This document shows, one piece after another, positions 35,078 to 44,587 of a stretch of DNA of 64,000 bases (position 1 is the stretch's first letter; each line of letters begins with the position of its first letter). Made by a program: the position numbers and the translations under genes. The DNA comes from Pseudomonas alkylphenolica (GTDB lineage Bacteria > Pseudomonadota > Gammaproteobacteria > Pseudomonadales > Pseudomonadaceae): positions 126,933 through 190,932 of the forward strand of contig NZ_QJRG01000048.1 of the NCBI RefSeq assembly GCF_004025535.1, written 5' to 3'. The notes below the pieces were generated by a model, which ran no database searches, was not told the DNA's origin, and saw nothing but the letters and a program-made list of their open reading frames with translations.

Positions 35078-36217
35078 TCAGGCGCGCAACTCGGCCTGCA
35101 ATGCGGCCGCGCAGGCGGCTTCGTGACCGTCACTGCTACCGAGCAACACGTCGGCGACGACGGCACGTTTGTAGTAATGGCCGACCAGGTACTCTTCAGT
35201 CATGCCGATACCGCCGTGCAACTGGATGCCCTGGCCACAGACAAACCTGGCGGCGCGGCAAATGAGCATCTTGCTGCCGGAAACAGTCTTGTAGCGGGTC
35301 GCTTCCTCATCGTTGGCCATCGACGCCAGGGCCACGTGCAGGCTTGACCGCGCCAGCTCCAGCTCCGCAGCCATATCGGCCAGGCGGTGCTGCAGTGTCT
35401 GGAACGAACCGATGGGCACGCCGAACTGCTGGCGTACCTTGAGGTAGTCAGCGGTGACTTCAAGGGTTTTTTCCATCGCCCCGATCAGCTCGGCACACAG
35501 GGCTACAATGCCGTTGGCCAACCCCTGGCGCAGCCCGGGCAAACCCTGCCCTGCCTCACCGAGCAAAGCATCGGCAGCAACTTCAACGCCATCGAACTGC
35601 AGCTCCTGGACCCAACTGCCATCGTGCAGTGGCAACGTCTGGCATTCGAGGCCCGCGCAGTCTGCTTCGACCAGAAACAGGCTGACGCCCGGGGTCTTCG
35701 GTATTTGTGCAGAAACGATGAAGGCGTCCGCCCCCGGCGCCCCGAGCACCAGACTTTTGCGCCCGGCCAGGCGATAACCGTCGCCGGTGCGCTCGGCCTG
35801 CAGCGCAACCGGCTCAGGCATGCCACGCGAACCTGGCTCGCTGTAGGCCAGTGCTACGCGGTAGGAACCATCGGCCACCTGCGGCAGCAGGCGTACCTTC
35901 TGCGCCTCGCTAGCGGCGCCCAGCAGGGTCTGTGCGGCCAGCACGCCACAGCCAAGGAAAGGTTCCAGTACCAGGCCACGGCCCAGTTCCTGGGCAATGA
36001 TTACTGTATCCACGAGCGAACCGCCAAGCCCGCCATAAGCCTCCGGCAACGCGGCCATCAACCAGCCGTTGTCGGCAAAGATGCCCCAGTTTTCGGCGCT
36101 ACCGTTCTTGTCCGCTGCAAGCAGCGCAGTACGCGCTTCGAAACTGTAGGCCTTGTCTACATAGCGTCGCAGGCTGTCCTGCAACAGTTGTTGTTCCGAA
36201 GTGAATTCGAAATCCAT
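35078..36217 (-). CDS. Acyl-CoA dehydrogenase, divergent (probable small/partner subunit)
   Basis: 379 residues with a recognisable ACAD fold (MDFEFTSEQQLLQDSLRRYVD at the N-terminus, QLHGGIGMTEEYLVGHYYKR near the C-terminus). The usual IYEGT or GGTSE motif is replaced by ADVLLGSSDG, and the TEPGSG loop reads AYSEPGSRGMP. Such divergent chains are typical of the partner subunit in alpha2beta2 ACADs (for example FadE28-FadE29/ChsE1-ChsE2 in steroid side-chain oxidation). It follows a canonical ACAD gene after 15 bases. I infer that the two form one heteromeric enzyme. Confidence 0.8.
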   Translation of the reverse strand: MDFEFTSEQQLLQDSLRRYVDKAYSFEARTALLAADKNGSAENWGIFADNGWLMAALPEAYGGLGGSLVDTVIIAQELGRGLVLEPFLGCGVLAAQTLLGAASEAQKVRLLPQVADGSYRVALAYSEPGSRGMPEPVALQAERTGDGYRLAGRKSLVLGAPGADAFIVSAQIPKTPGVSLFLVEADCAGLECQTLPLHDGSWVQELQFDGVEVAADALLGEAGQGLPGLRQGLANGIVALCAELIGAMEKTLEVTADYLKVRQQFGVPIGSFQTLQHRLADMAAELELARSSLHVALASMANDEEATRYKTVSGSKMLICRAARFVCGQGIQLHGGIGMTEEYLVGHYYKRAVVADVLLGSSDGHEAACAAALQAELRA

Positions 36218-36232
36218 AGCGGTTTCCTGATA

Positions 36233-37429
36233 TCAGAGTTGGAACAGCATCTTGGCGATAATGCCGCGCTGCACTTCGCTGGTGCCGCCGTAGATGGTCG
36301 ACGCCCGGCGCAGGAACATATCGTTGCTGATACCCCGGGCAAGCGCCTGCAGCGGAAACGGCTGCTGCGGATCGGCCTCATGCGGATGCGCATAGGCAAT
36401 CGCACCGTAATCCCCCAGTGCCTCGATCTGCGCCTCGGTCATGCGTTGCTGCAGTTCAGTGGCGCGAATCTTGAGCATCGACCCCAGGGTGTGGGACGCC
36501 GGGTTTTGCTGTTCATCCAGGCGTGCAACACGCTGCACCAGCATCTCGATCGCCTGCAGCTCAGCCTCCAGGCGCGCCAGTTTCAGGGCGAACTCCGGAC
36601 GCTCGAACAACGGCTTGCCGGCCACCTGCAGCGTGGTGCCAATCAAGCGCAGTTCGCGCATGTAGCGTTTGAGTTCGGGCAGGTCGGCGGTGGTGGCATG
36701 TTCGTTGTTGAGCAGAAACTTGGTAATGCTCCAGCCCTGCCCTTCGCTGCCAATCAGGTTACCCACCGGCACCCGTACATTGTCGAAGAAGGTTTCGTTC
36801 AAGTGATGGGCATCGTCGATGCTGCGGATCGGCCGCACGGTGATGCCGGGCGTGCGCATGTCCACCAGCAGGAAGCTGATACCCGCCTGCTTCTTCACCT
36901 GCGGGTCGGTACGCACCAGCAGGAAAATCCAGTCCGCGTGGTGGGCGTAGCTGGTCCAGATTTTCTGGCCATTGACCACGTAGCAATCACCGTCACGCTC
37001 AGCACGGGTGCGCAGCGACGCCAGGTCAGAGCCGGCGCCAGGCTCGGAAAAACCCTGGCACCACAAACGTTCGCCATTGAACACGGCCGGCAGGTGCTCG
37101 GCCTTTTGATCAGGCGTGGCGAAGGCATTGAGCACCGGCCCGAGCATCTTGTGCACGAAGCCATCCTGGGTCGGTGTGCCAGCCAGGCTGCACTCGTCAT
37201 CGAACACCAGGATCTGCGGCACCGTCCAGCCCGTGCCGCCGTGTTCCTTGGGCCAGTACGGTGCCCCCCAGCCACGTTCGTTGAGGAGCTTTTGCCAACG
37301 CATGATCTGCTCGCGTGGCGAGCGGGTACAGCGCTGCTGCCCTTTCAGGTCCGCCGGGACCTGGTCCCGAAGGAACTGACGAACCTCCTGGCGGAACACC
37401 TCGAGGCTGGCATCAGGTCGAAAATCCAT
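36233..37429 (-). CDS. Acyl-CoA dehydrogenase (probable large subunit of heteromeric enzyme)
   Basis: 398 residues, a little longer than the other ACADs. It carries the RWQKLLNERGWGAPYWPKEHGG opening typical of the FadE17/28 class, CQGFSEPGAGSDLASLRTRA, and IYGGTSEVQRGIIAKMLFQL at the C-terminus. The ATG at 37429 has GGGGAA upstream. It sits 13 bases after the SCP2-type thiolase and 15 before the divergent ACAD. This class often works as alpha2beta2 enzymes on bulky, ring-bearing or alpha-methyl acyl-CoAs, so this operon is the best clue to the nature of the substrate. Confidence 0.85.
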   Translation of the reverse strand: MDFRPDASLEVFRQEVRQFLRDQVPADLKGQQRCTRSPREQIMRWQKLLNERGWGAPYWPKEHGGTGWTVPQILVFDDECSLAGTPTQDGFVHKMLGPVLNAFATPDQKAEHLPAVFNGERLWCQGFSEPGAGSDLASLRTRAERDGDCYVVNGQKIWTSYAHHADWIFLLVRTDPQVKKQAGISFLLVDMRTPGITVRPIRSIDDAHHLNETFFDNVRVPVGNLIGSEGQGWSITKFLLNNEHATTADLPELKRYMRELRLIGTTLQVAGKPLFERPEFALKLARLEAELQAIEMLVQRVARLDEQQNPASHTLGSMLKIRATELQQRMTEAQIEALGDYGAIAYAHPHEADPQQPFPLQALARGISNDMFLRRASTIYGGTSEVQRGIIAKMLFQL

Positions 37430-37442
37430 GGTGTTTCCCCTG

Positions 37443-38630
37443 TCAGTCTTTGCGGTACAGGGTGACGACGCAGGCGCCACCGATGCCGACGTTGTGTTGC
37501 AGGGCGATCCGTGCGCCTTCTACCTGGCGCTGTTCGGCGCGGCCACGCAGTTGCTGGACCAGCTCGGTGCACTGCGCCAGGCCCGTAGCACCGATCGGGT
37601 GGCCTTTGGAAAGCAGGCCGCCGGACGGGTTGACTACGTACTGGCCGCCATAGGTATTGTCACCATCGTCGACAAATTTCTGCGCCCCGCCTTCCGGGCA
37701 CAGGCCAAGCGATTCATAGGTCAACAGCTCGTTCTGGGCAAAGCAGTCGTGCAGTTCAACCACGTGCACGTCTTCAGCACCGATGCCGGCCATTTCATAA
37801 GCCTGCTGCGCCGCCGCCCGTGACATCGAAAACCCGGCAACATCGCGCATGTCGCCGGACTTGAAGGTTTCCGCGCCGTCGGTAGTCAAGGCCTGACCGG
37901 CAATCGACACGCTACGGTCCAGACCATGTTTCAATGCATAGGCTTCACTGCACAGCACCACCGCTGCGGCGCCGCAGGTCGGCGGGCAGGCCATCAAGCG
38001 GGTCATGACCTCAGGCCAGACCACCTGATCGGCCATGACTTCTTCGGTGGTGATCACCTTGCGGAATACCGCCTTGGGGTTGTTGGCAGCGTGACGGCTG
38101 GCCTTGGCGCGGATCTTGGCGAAGGTTTCCAGCGGCGTGCCGAAGCGTTTCATGTGCTCCACCCCGGCGCTACCGAATATGCGCAGCGCGGCCGGGATCT
38201 GCGACGCGCCAGGAATCGCTTCGTCGCATTGATCCAGAAAAAGCTCCAACGGGCTCGGACGATCGGGGAAGGCACTACCGATGGCGCCGGGAATCATTTG
38301 CTCGAAGCCGAACGCCAGGACGATGTCGACCATGCCGCTGGCAATCGCCTGATTGGCCAGGAACAGCGCGGTAGAACCACTGGCGCAATTGTTGTTGACG
38401 TTGATCACCGGGATACCGGTCATGCCGACGTTGTAGAGAACGCGCTGACCGCAGGTGGAGTCGCCGAACACAAAGCTGGCATAGGCCTGCTGCACTGACT
38501 CGTAGCCAACCCCGGCATCGGCCAGGGCCAGACGCACGGCCTGTTCACCCATGACTGCGTAGGTCTCGCTCTGGCCAGGTTTGACGAAGGGAATCATACC
38601 GACACCCGCGATGACGACTTTCTGCCTCAT
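37443..38630 (-). CDS. SCP2-type thiolase / lipid-transfer protein
   Basis: 395 residues, with C82 in NNNCASGSTALFLANQA, ELHDCFAQNELLTYESLGL and GHPIGATGLAQCTEL. The catalytic set is complete. A strong leader (GAGGAGTAAGAC) precedes the ATG. It is a close paralog of the thiolase at 13335, aligning without gaps over at least the first 82 residues, and heads the operon that continues with the paired ACADs and MaoC. Being first in an ACAD/hydratase operon suggests cleavage of a 3-oxoacyl-CoA or a retro-aldol-type step on a branched side chain; I cannot decide between the two from sequence. Confidence 0.86.
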   Translation of the reverse strand: MRQKVVIAGVGMIPFVKPGQSETYAVMGEQAVRLALADAGVGYESVQQAYASFVFGDSTCGQRVLYNVGMTGIPVINVNNNCASGSTALFLANQAIASGMVDIVLAFGFEQMIPGAIGSAFPDRPSPLELFLDQCDEAIPGASQIPAALRIFGSAGVEHMKRFGTPLETFAKIRAKASRHAANNPKAVFRKVITTEEVMADQVVWPEVMTRLMACPPTCGAAAVVLCSEAYALKHGLDRSVSIAGQALTTDGAETFKSGDMRDVAGFSMSRAAAQQAYEMAGIGAEDVHVVELHDCFAQNELLTYESLGLCPEGGAQKFVDDGDNTYGGQYVVNPSGGLLSKGHPIGATGLAQCTELVQQLRGRAEQRQVEGARIALQHNVGIGGACVVTLYRKD

Positions 38631-38740
38631 GTCTTACTCCTCAGCGTTGGATAGTCTGCCGGCCTTCAGGGGCGTGTGCGCCGGATCATGACGGGCGGCA
38701 GGCGGTGAGTCTCAAGGATAGGTGCACGCTCATGCGCTCG

Positions 38741-38759
38741 GCCCCTCCCTATTTGGGGC
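38741..38759. promoter_or_regulatory. C/G inverted repeat between crotonase and thiolase genes
   Basis: GCCCC (38741-38745) and GGGGC (38755-38759) flank TCCCTATTT, directly after the crotonase stop and about 110 bases upstream of the thiolase start. It could be a terminator or a LAL box. Confidence 0.35.
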
Positions 38760-39560
38760 TTACGGCGGCGGTAGCACCGCCCCCCGGTAGGACAAACCCT
38801 CTTTACCGAGAAAGCGCCGTACGGCTTCGGCATGGTAGCGGCTGGCGCCGCACATCGACTGCGCGCTGGCTTCGAACTCGGTCATCGCCGGGCGATCGGT
38901 CTCAAAGGCACGGTTGAGCAAGGTCTTGGCCATACCGAGCGCATCCGCGGGTGCTTCATCGAACTGCCGGGCAAACTGCAAGGCACTCTCAAGCAATTGC
39001 TCTCGAGGAATGATCACCTGCGCCAGGCCAAGTGCCAATGCCTGTTGTGCATCTAGCGCACGGGCGCAAAAGATCAGCTCCTTGGCTTTTGCCAGCCCGA
39101 CCAGGCGCGGCAGCACATACAGCATCGACAGGTCCGGCACCAGGCCGAGGCTGAGAAACGTCGGCAACAGCCTTACCTGCGGCGTGACAAACATGAAGTC
39201 CGCAGCCAGGGCCAGGGAAAAGCCGGCACCGACAGCTGCACCATCGACGGCAGCAATGACCGGTTTGGGCATATCGGCAAAGCTGCCGAACCATTGATGA
39301 AAACCCTGTACCAGCGCGCGCCCGGCAAATGCCGGGTCCTCGCCGGGGTCCAGGCTACCCAGGTCGAAGCCGGAACAGAATGTGGCCCCCGCCCCGGTCA
39401 GCACAACGGAGCGCACGGCACTATCGTCGCGCGCCTTCATTACTGCTGCGGGCAAAGCATCGTTGATGGCCGCCTCGAAGGCGTTCCTTTTCTGCGGCCG
39501 GTTCAAGGTGATCAGCGCTGTCTTGCCGATCCGTTCATAAAGCACTGCACTCTCAGTCAT
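38760..39560 (-). CDS. Enoyl-CoA hydratase/isomerase (crotonase) family protein
   Basis: 266 residues from the ATG at 39560 (MTESAVLYERIGKTALITLNRP). Crotonase signatures are present: the CoA-binding/oxyanion segment GAGATFCSGFDLGSLD near 58-73 and PVIAAVDGAAVGAGFSLALAADF near 104-126. At the second catalytic position LSLGLVPDLSMLYVLPRLVG has Asp where the hydratase Glu164 usually stands, so isomerase or other crotonase chemistry is possible. It follows the ACAD at 39630 after 69 bases. It is not especially close to the crotonase at 43769. Confidence 0.85.
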   Translation of the reverse strand: MTESAVLYERIGKTALITLNRPQKRNAFEAAINDALPAAVMKARDDSAVRSVVLTGAGATFCSGFDLGSLDPGEDPAFAGRALVQGFHQWFGSFADMPKPVIAAVDGAAVGAGFSLALAADFMFVTPQVRLLPTFLSLGLVPDLSMLYVLPRLVGLAKAKELIFCARALDAQQALALGLAQVIIPREQLLESALQFARQFDEAPADALGMAKTLLNRAFETDRPAMTEFEASAQSMCGASRYHAEAVRRFLGKEGLSYRGAVLPPP

Positions 39561-39629
39561 GTCCCTTCCCTCCTCAAGGGGCATCGGCCAGCATATGCGG
39601 GCCGTACCCAGGTCGACAGGCCGCCTGGC

Positions 39630-40775
39630 CTACAGGTTGCGGGCAATGATTACTTTCTGGATATGACTGGTTCCCTCATAAATCTTGGTCACCCGCACAT
39701 CACGGCAGTACCGCTCAACCGGGAAGTCACTCAGGTAGCCGTAGCCACCGTGAATCTGCAGCGCCTCGGAGCAGACCTTCTCGGCCATTTCACTGGCGAA
39801 CAGCTTGGCAATCGACGCCTCTTTGGCGCAGGGCACACCGGCACCGTGCAGCCGCGCGGCGTGCAGCATGTAGTGTTGTGCCACTTCGAACTGAGTGGCC
39901 ATGTCGGCCAGATCGAATGCCACGCCTTGCAGGTTGATGATCGGCGCGCCATAGGCCTCACGCTCCTGGGCATACTTGACCGCAGCCTCCAGCGCGGCAC
40001 GGGCGGCACCCACAGCAACGGCGGCGATGCCGATGCGGCCTTCGGACAGCGTCGCCATCAGGCGCTTGTATGCCGTCCCTTCTTCTGCCAGCAGGTTCTG
40101 CGCCGGCACCCGGCAGTTGTCCAGCTGGATCGCAGCGACGTGCGCGGAGCGCTGGCCCATCTTGCTTTCAACCCGGGTGACGATGTAGCCAGGCTCGCGT
40201 GGATCGATGATGAACATGCTCGGGCCTTTGCGCCCCTCCGCAGTCTCGGTGCTCGCGGCAATGGCGAAGGCGATACCGGCTTCGTTGCCGTTGGAGATGA
40301 ATTGTTTGCTGCCGTTGAGCACATAGTGGTCGCCTTCGCGGCGAGCCGTGGTGCGAAATGCCGAGGTGTCGGAACCGGCCTGTGGCTCGGTGAGCAAGCC
40401 CGCAGCGATCAGCTCGCCGGAAATCATCCCGGCCAGGTAGCGGTCCTTTTGCGCTTGGGTGCCAAAACGGTGAAGCATGTCGGCCATGCCGTTGTGCACA
40501 TGAAGGATGGTGGCGAAACCGGCGTCCGCCGCCGCGAACTCCTCGATGCACAGGCAATATTCGGGAAAGGACATCCCGGCACCACCCGATGCCTCTGGAA
40601 TGTGCATGCCCAGAAAGCCGAGCTCAGCCACCGCTTTGAGCTCCGCGTGTGGCCAGGCTCCCGTTCGGTCGCGCTCGGCTGCCGTAGCGCCCACCACTTC
40701 TTGCGCCACCTTGCGGGCGGCATCACGGATCATGATTTCCTGCTCGCTCAGGAATACTGCAGATGTATCGCTCAT
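39630..40775 (-). CDS. Acyl-CoA dehydrogenase (SCAD/MCAD-like)
   Basis: 381 residues. Unlike the ACADs at 23127-29780 it has the classical catalytic Glu context (VTKIYEGTSHIQKVIIARNL) and QIHGGYGYLSDFPVERYCRD. It is a close paralog of the ACAD at 58974: the openings MSDTSAVFLSEQEIMIRD and MSDTCATFLSEQEIMIRD and most of the C-terminus are shared. It lies between the LAL copy 2 gene and a crotonase gene. It would introduce the alpha-beta double bond in a less hindered acyl-CoA than the paired ACADs do. Confidence 0.9.
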   Translation of the reverse strand: MSDTSAVFLSEQEIMIRDAARKVAQEVVGATAAERDRTGAWPHAELKAVAELGFLGMHIPEASGGAGMSFPEYCLCIEEFAAADAGFATILHVHNGMADMLHRFGTQAQKDRYLAGMISGELIAAGLLTEPQAGSDTSAFRTTARREGDHYVLNGSKQFISNGNEAGIAFAIAASTETAEGRKGPSMFIIDPREPGYIVTRVESKMGQRSAHVAAIQLDNCRVPAQNLLAEEGTAYKRLMATLSEGRIGIAAVAVGAARAALEAAVKYAQEREAYGAPIINLQGVAFDLADMATQFEVAQHYMLHAARLHGAGVPCAKEASIAKLFASEMAEKVCSEALQIHGGYGYLSDFPVERYCRDVRVTKIYEGTSHIQKVIIARNL

Positions 40776-40889
40776 GGTCTTCCTCTTGAACCGGGTCGGA
40801 TAGTCGAAGCTGACCTGAGCATGGCGGCTGACAAGGGCCGCACGCGCCTATCCTCTCGGGAGGGCGTAACGGCCGTTGTCAGCATCCCG

Positions 40890-43601
40890 CTACTCGAGCA
40901 GACCTTGCTGGCGGGCCAGGGTGATCGCTGCATAGCGGCTCGACACGCCGAGTTTGGCGAGGATGTTCTTGACGTTCCATTTCACCGTGCCGAAGGTGAT
41001 ATTGAGGGTCAGGGCGATGCGTTTGTTCGACATCGCCTGGGCCACCAGCCCGAGAATTTCCAGCTCGCGCGGAGTCAGACTGGCCCGTGGCGAATCGACC
41101 CGACTCCTGCTCGCACACGCCAGTGGTGCCGGCGCGTGCACGGGCGCCTTGCGATTGAGCAGCGTCTGTACATACTCGGCAACGGCAGGCGCCGGGTTGA
41201 TGGCTTCCAGGTGCGCGGCGAGCAAGTCGAGCACGCCTTGGCCCTCATCAAGCAAGGTGCGCACCAAGCCCATCCTCACGCCAGATGCCAGCGCCGCCTG
41301 CAGGCTCACCAGCACCGCGTCTGTCTGCCCCAGCAGGGCATGGGCCTGCGCGCTGAGCAGGTGCGCCCTGACCCAGCTGCGGCCACGGGCCGACTGCTCG
41401 ACGTGGGTATGAATGGCCGTAAGCGCGTCCAGTGCCGATTGCCCGTCCTGCGCGGCCAGCGCCAGACGTACCCGGGACAATGCCACCAGGTAGTTGATCT
41501 CCTCGCGGGTTTCAGCATTCGGGCGCTGTGCGCCGGCCAGGCTCGTCAGGCGTCCTGCCACCTCGGCGGCGCGGCGGCTTTCACCTTGCAGCACCAACAC
41601 GCGCACCTGCTCGGCCAGAATCAATGCCAACAAACGGTCCAGCTCCAGCACCTGAAAATGTGCGCCCTGGGTGTCGAGAAAGCTCAGCGCTGCCTGGGGT
41701 GAATCTTGCTGCAGGGTAATACGCGCACGACAGAGCGAAGCGCGGATCATCACATCCGGCATGGAAGAGCGCAAAATGCCGCTGCGATTGGCCAGTACGC
41801 GCAAAGCGTCATCCAGCTGGTCCAGTTCGTAATAGGCATCGCACAGCGTGGCCGCGCACAGGTTGGCAGACACCGAGCCGCGCCCGTAAGCCTCCTCGGC
41901 GCGGGCGATCACCTGCTCGCCGATGCTCAAGGCCTGGCGGGCATTGCCTTCCTTGAGCCGGGCCAGGGCCTGCGTACTTTCAAATACCATGGCCATGTCG
42001 TTGGCACGGTCTTGCAGGTCAATCGGGTACTGTTCATGGAGTTTGCGGGCATCCGCTGCACGGCCCACGGACAGGTAGGCAGTGGCCAGCCCGGAGAAAC
42101 TGATATAGCGCAACGAGCGGTTCTCCAGAGGTGTCTGGTGGGCTGCTTCCAGCAAGCTGATGACTCGCCGTGGCTGATCAAGCTGGAGGGCGATGGCCGC
42201 GTCGGCCAGGACCAGTTTCGAGGAGATCGCCGGATTACGCGCCGCATCGCTGCGGCGCATCTGCTCAAGCCAGCGCTGGGCTTTTTCCGGCCGGGCGGTG
42301 AAGGCATAGGTCAGGCAGCCCATGATGAAGAGCTGCGGACGGGCAAACAGAGTGTCCTGCGGCAGACGCTCAAGCAGGCTCAACATCGGGCTGACATAGG
42401 CCATGCTCCAGGTCGTCGACGCCGCCTCCTCCATCGCCTTGATCGCGTAGTCGCGATCCCCGCCGAGGTTGGCGTGGCGCACTGCCTCGACCAGATACTC
42501 ATGCTCGGCGAACCACTGGCTCGCGCGGCGATGCAGTGCCTGTACCGCACCCTCACCGCGGGCCGCCAGACGCTGGGTGAGAAACTCACCGAACAAGGGG
42601 TGGAAGCGGTACCACGGGGTGCTGTCATCCGATTCGATCCGGTAGATCAAAAGGTTCTCGTCTTCAGCACGCTTGATCATCTCCGGAGCGTGGTGGTTGG
42701 CACTGACGAAAGCCCCAAGGTCGGCGTTGAAACGCCGCAGTATCGAGACTTTTTCCATAAAATCCAGCAGTTCCGGCGACAGGCAGACAAGCACATCTTC
42801 GGCCAGGTAGGCCTGCAGGTCCGCCGAGTTGCGCAGAATCGAACGCAGGTGCGCACGCTTGCTCGGTCGCACCCGCAACATGGTTGCAATCGGCTGCAAG
42901 CTCGCCGGCCAACCGCTGGTCAAGTCATGGATCAGGCGTTCTTCGTCAGCGCTCAGTACCAGCGTGCTGAGGTTCTGTTTGAAAAAGTCACGGGTTTCGT
43001 CGGTGTCGAACGGCAGTTCGACGGTATCGATCTCGACCACATACCCCTGCATGCGCAAGCGACCCAGGCTCAATGCCGGCGTCGACCGGGAAGCAAGGGT
43101 AATGTGCAGGTTGGCCGGGCAATGGTCCAACAGCTTCTGCATCAAGCGGTGCGCCGCTGACGACTCCACATGATGAAAGTCATCCATCAGCAGATGCAGT
43201 TCTTTGTCGATACCTTGCGCGGCATGGGTAACGATGGCGATCAGGGTGTTGATCGATTGCTCGCTGCCATCGCTGTGCAGCCAGTCCTGTTCGACGGCAA
43301 TCCCCAGACGCTGCAACGCCTCGAGCAAATACGAGAGGAAGCTGCCGAACTGCCGGTCGTCGAGGCTGAACGAGATCCAGGCCACGTCCAGCCCGGCCTT
43401 CATCAGCTCCAGGCGCCACTGCGCGAGCAGGATGGTCTTGCCAAAGCCTGCCCCCCCGGTAATCAGCGTTGCGCTGCACGGCTGTGACTCGCGCAGGCGA
43501 CTCAGCAGCTGGCTACGGACAATGTGCCGGGCGTTCAGGCGCGGTGGCGAGAACTTGGTGGCGACCAGCAGATCGCCGGCGTTGATGACATTTGTATGCA
43601 T
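40890..43601 (-). CDS. MalT-like large LuxR-family (LAL) transcriptional activator, copy 2
   Basis: 903 residues with the same layout as copy 1: Walker A GGAGFGKTI at 49-57, a long helical-repeat region, and a C-terminal helix-turn-helix (LTPRELEILGLVAQAMSNKRIALTLNIT...KLGVSSRYAA). The DNA-recognition halves of the two copies are nearly the same, so they may bind the same sites, while the sensor parts differ more. The start was placed at ATG 43601 behind a GGAGA-type leader, not at 43625. It is divergent from the crotonase-thiolase-SDR-ligase operon starting at 43769, its most likely direct target. Confidence 0.88.
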   Translation of the reverse strand: MHTNVINAGDLLVATKFSPPRLNARHIVRSQLLSRLRESQPCSATLITGGAGFGKTILLAQWRLELMKAGLDVAWISFSLDDRQFGSFLSYLLEALQRLGIAVEQDWLHSDGSEQSINTLIAIVTHAAQGIDKELHLLMDDFHHVESSAAHRLMQKLLDHCPANLHITLASRSTPALSLGRLRMQGYVVEIDTVELPFDTDETRDFFKQNLSTLVLSADEERLIHDLTSGWPASLQPIATMLRVRPSKRAHLRSILRNSADLQAYLAEDVLVCLSPELLDFMEKVSILRRFNADLGAFVSANHHAPEMIKRAEDENLLIYRIESDDSTPWYRFHPLFGEFLTQRLAARGEGAVQALHRRASQWFAEHEYLVEAVRHANLGGDRDYAIKAMEEAASTTWSMAYVSPMLSLLERLPQDTLFARPQLFIMGCLTYAFTARPEKAQRWLEQMRRSDAARNPAISSKLVLADAAIALQLDQPRRVISLLEAAHQTPLENRSLRYISFSGLATAYLSVGRAADARKLHEQYPIDLQDRANDMAMVFESTQALARLKEGNARQALSIGEQVIARAEEAYGRGSVSANLCAATLCDAYYELDQLDDALRVLANRSGILRSSMPDVMIRASLCRARITLQQDSPQAALSFLDTQGAHFQVLELDRLLALILAEQVRVLVLQGESRRAAEVAGRLTSLAGAQRPNAETREEINYLVALSRVRLALAAQDGQSALDALTAIHTHVEQSARGRSWVRAHLLSAQAHALLGQTDAVLVSLQAALASGVRMGLVRTLLDEGQGVLDLLAAHLEAINPAPAVAEYVQTLLNRKAPVHAPAPLACASRSRVDSPRASLTPRELEILGLVAQAMSNKRIALTLNITFGTVKWNVKNILAKLGVSSRYAAITLARQQGLLE

Positions 43602-43673
43602 TATTAGAGTCTCCGCCCTTGGCATTGTTGCCTGGATGTCGCCCGCATCCTGCTACAGACACCCGGGTGGGTG

Positions 43674-43695
43674 CCCCCGTCCGCAAGGGGGGGGG
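43674..43695. promoter_or_regulatory. G/C-box in the LAL copy 2 / crotonase divergent promoter
   Basis: CCCCC (43674-43678) faces a G9 run (43687-43695), within 75-95 bases of both divergent starts. This is a plausible shared LAL site. Confidence 0.42.
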
Positions 43696-43768
43696 TGGGG
43701 CGCCGGGACACTCGCGTAACTTCCAATTCAGACAGAAACGTCAATTGCAGCGTGATTGAGGATTGAAG

Positions 43769-44542
43769 ATGAGCGAGTCCGTTTCTTTTGAAATCAAAGG
43801 CCAGGTGGGGTGGATAACCCTGACCCGCCCGAAAGCCATGAATGCCCTGAACCGTGAAATGCTGGAGGCCATGACCGCCCGCCTGCACGCCTGGGAGAAC
43901 GACAACCAGGTGCGTGTGATCGCCCTGACCGCCACCGGCAGCGCCTTTTGCGCCGGCGCCGACCTCAAGGCCGGTGGCACCCCGCTTCCCGGCGAAAAAG
44001 ACCTGCTGGACACCATCGTGACGTTTTTCGATGCCCTGCGCGCCTTTCCCAAGCCGGTCATCGCCGCCGTCAACGGTCTGGCCCTCGCTGGCGGCCTGGA
44101 AACCGTACTGTGCTGCGACCTGGTGATTGCCGCCCAGAGTGCCCGTTTTGGCGATGCCCACTCCAACTTCGGGGTGTTCCCTGGCGGTGGTGGCGCCGCG
44201 GTACTGCCGCGCAAGATCCCGGAGAACATCGCCAAGTACATGCTGTTCACCGGCGACGCCCTGCCCGCCGAAGACATGAAGCTTTACGGCCTGGTCAGTG
44301 AAGTGGTTGCCGACGCCGAGCTGCTCGCGCGTGTTCAGGCCCTGGGCGACAAACTGGCCGGGAAAAGCCCGCTGGTGCTGCGCAAAATGAAGAAAGTCGC
44401 CAACGACGCCGCCGACAAATCGCGTGCCGACGCCCTGCGCCAGGAACTGCTGGAGCTGCGCAACCACCAGCGCTCCTACGACATGGCCGAAGGCGTGCGC
44501 GCATTCGCCGAAAAGCGCAAACCTGACTTCAAAGGCTACTGA
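43769..44542 (+). CDS. Enoyl-CoA hydratase (crotonase family)
   Basis: 257 residues from the ATG at 43769 (GAGG leader; a TTG six bases upstream is not needed). ATGSAFCAGADLKAGG near residues 52-65 gives the oxyanion hole, and PVIAAVNGLALAGGLETVLCCDL is typical. In the second catalytic region the sequence is NFGVFPGGGGAAVLPR, with Gly at the Glu164 position; AHSNFG precedes it, so the hydratase assignment is not certain. First gene of the rightward operon crotonase, thiolase, SDR, ligase. Confidence 0.85.
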   Translation: MSESVSFEIKGQVGWITLTRPKAMNALNREMLEAMTARLHAWENDNQVRVIALTATGSAFCAGADLKAGGTPLPGEKDLLDTIVTFFDALRAFPKPVIAAVNGLALAGGLETVLCCDLVIAAQSARFGDAHSNFGVFPGGGGAAVLPRKIPENIAKYMLFTGDALPAEDMKLYGLVSEVVADAELLARVQALGDKLAGKSPLVLRKMKKVANDAADKSRADALRQELLELRNHQRSYDMAEGVRAFAEKRKPDFKGY

Positions 44543-44587
44543 GTCGGTCGCCCTTCCCTCCTGATTTCTGAACAATTCGAGGCAACG

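Noticed and set aside
40851..40872. A further G/C-box upstream of the ACAD at 39630
   Set aside because: The sequence (TATCCTCTCGGGAGGGCG) has only weak symmetry and lacks the C5TC core, so I did not count it.
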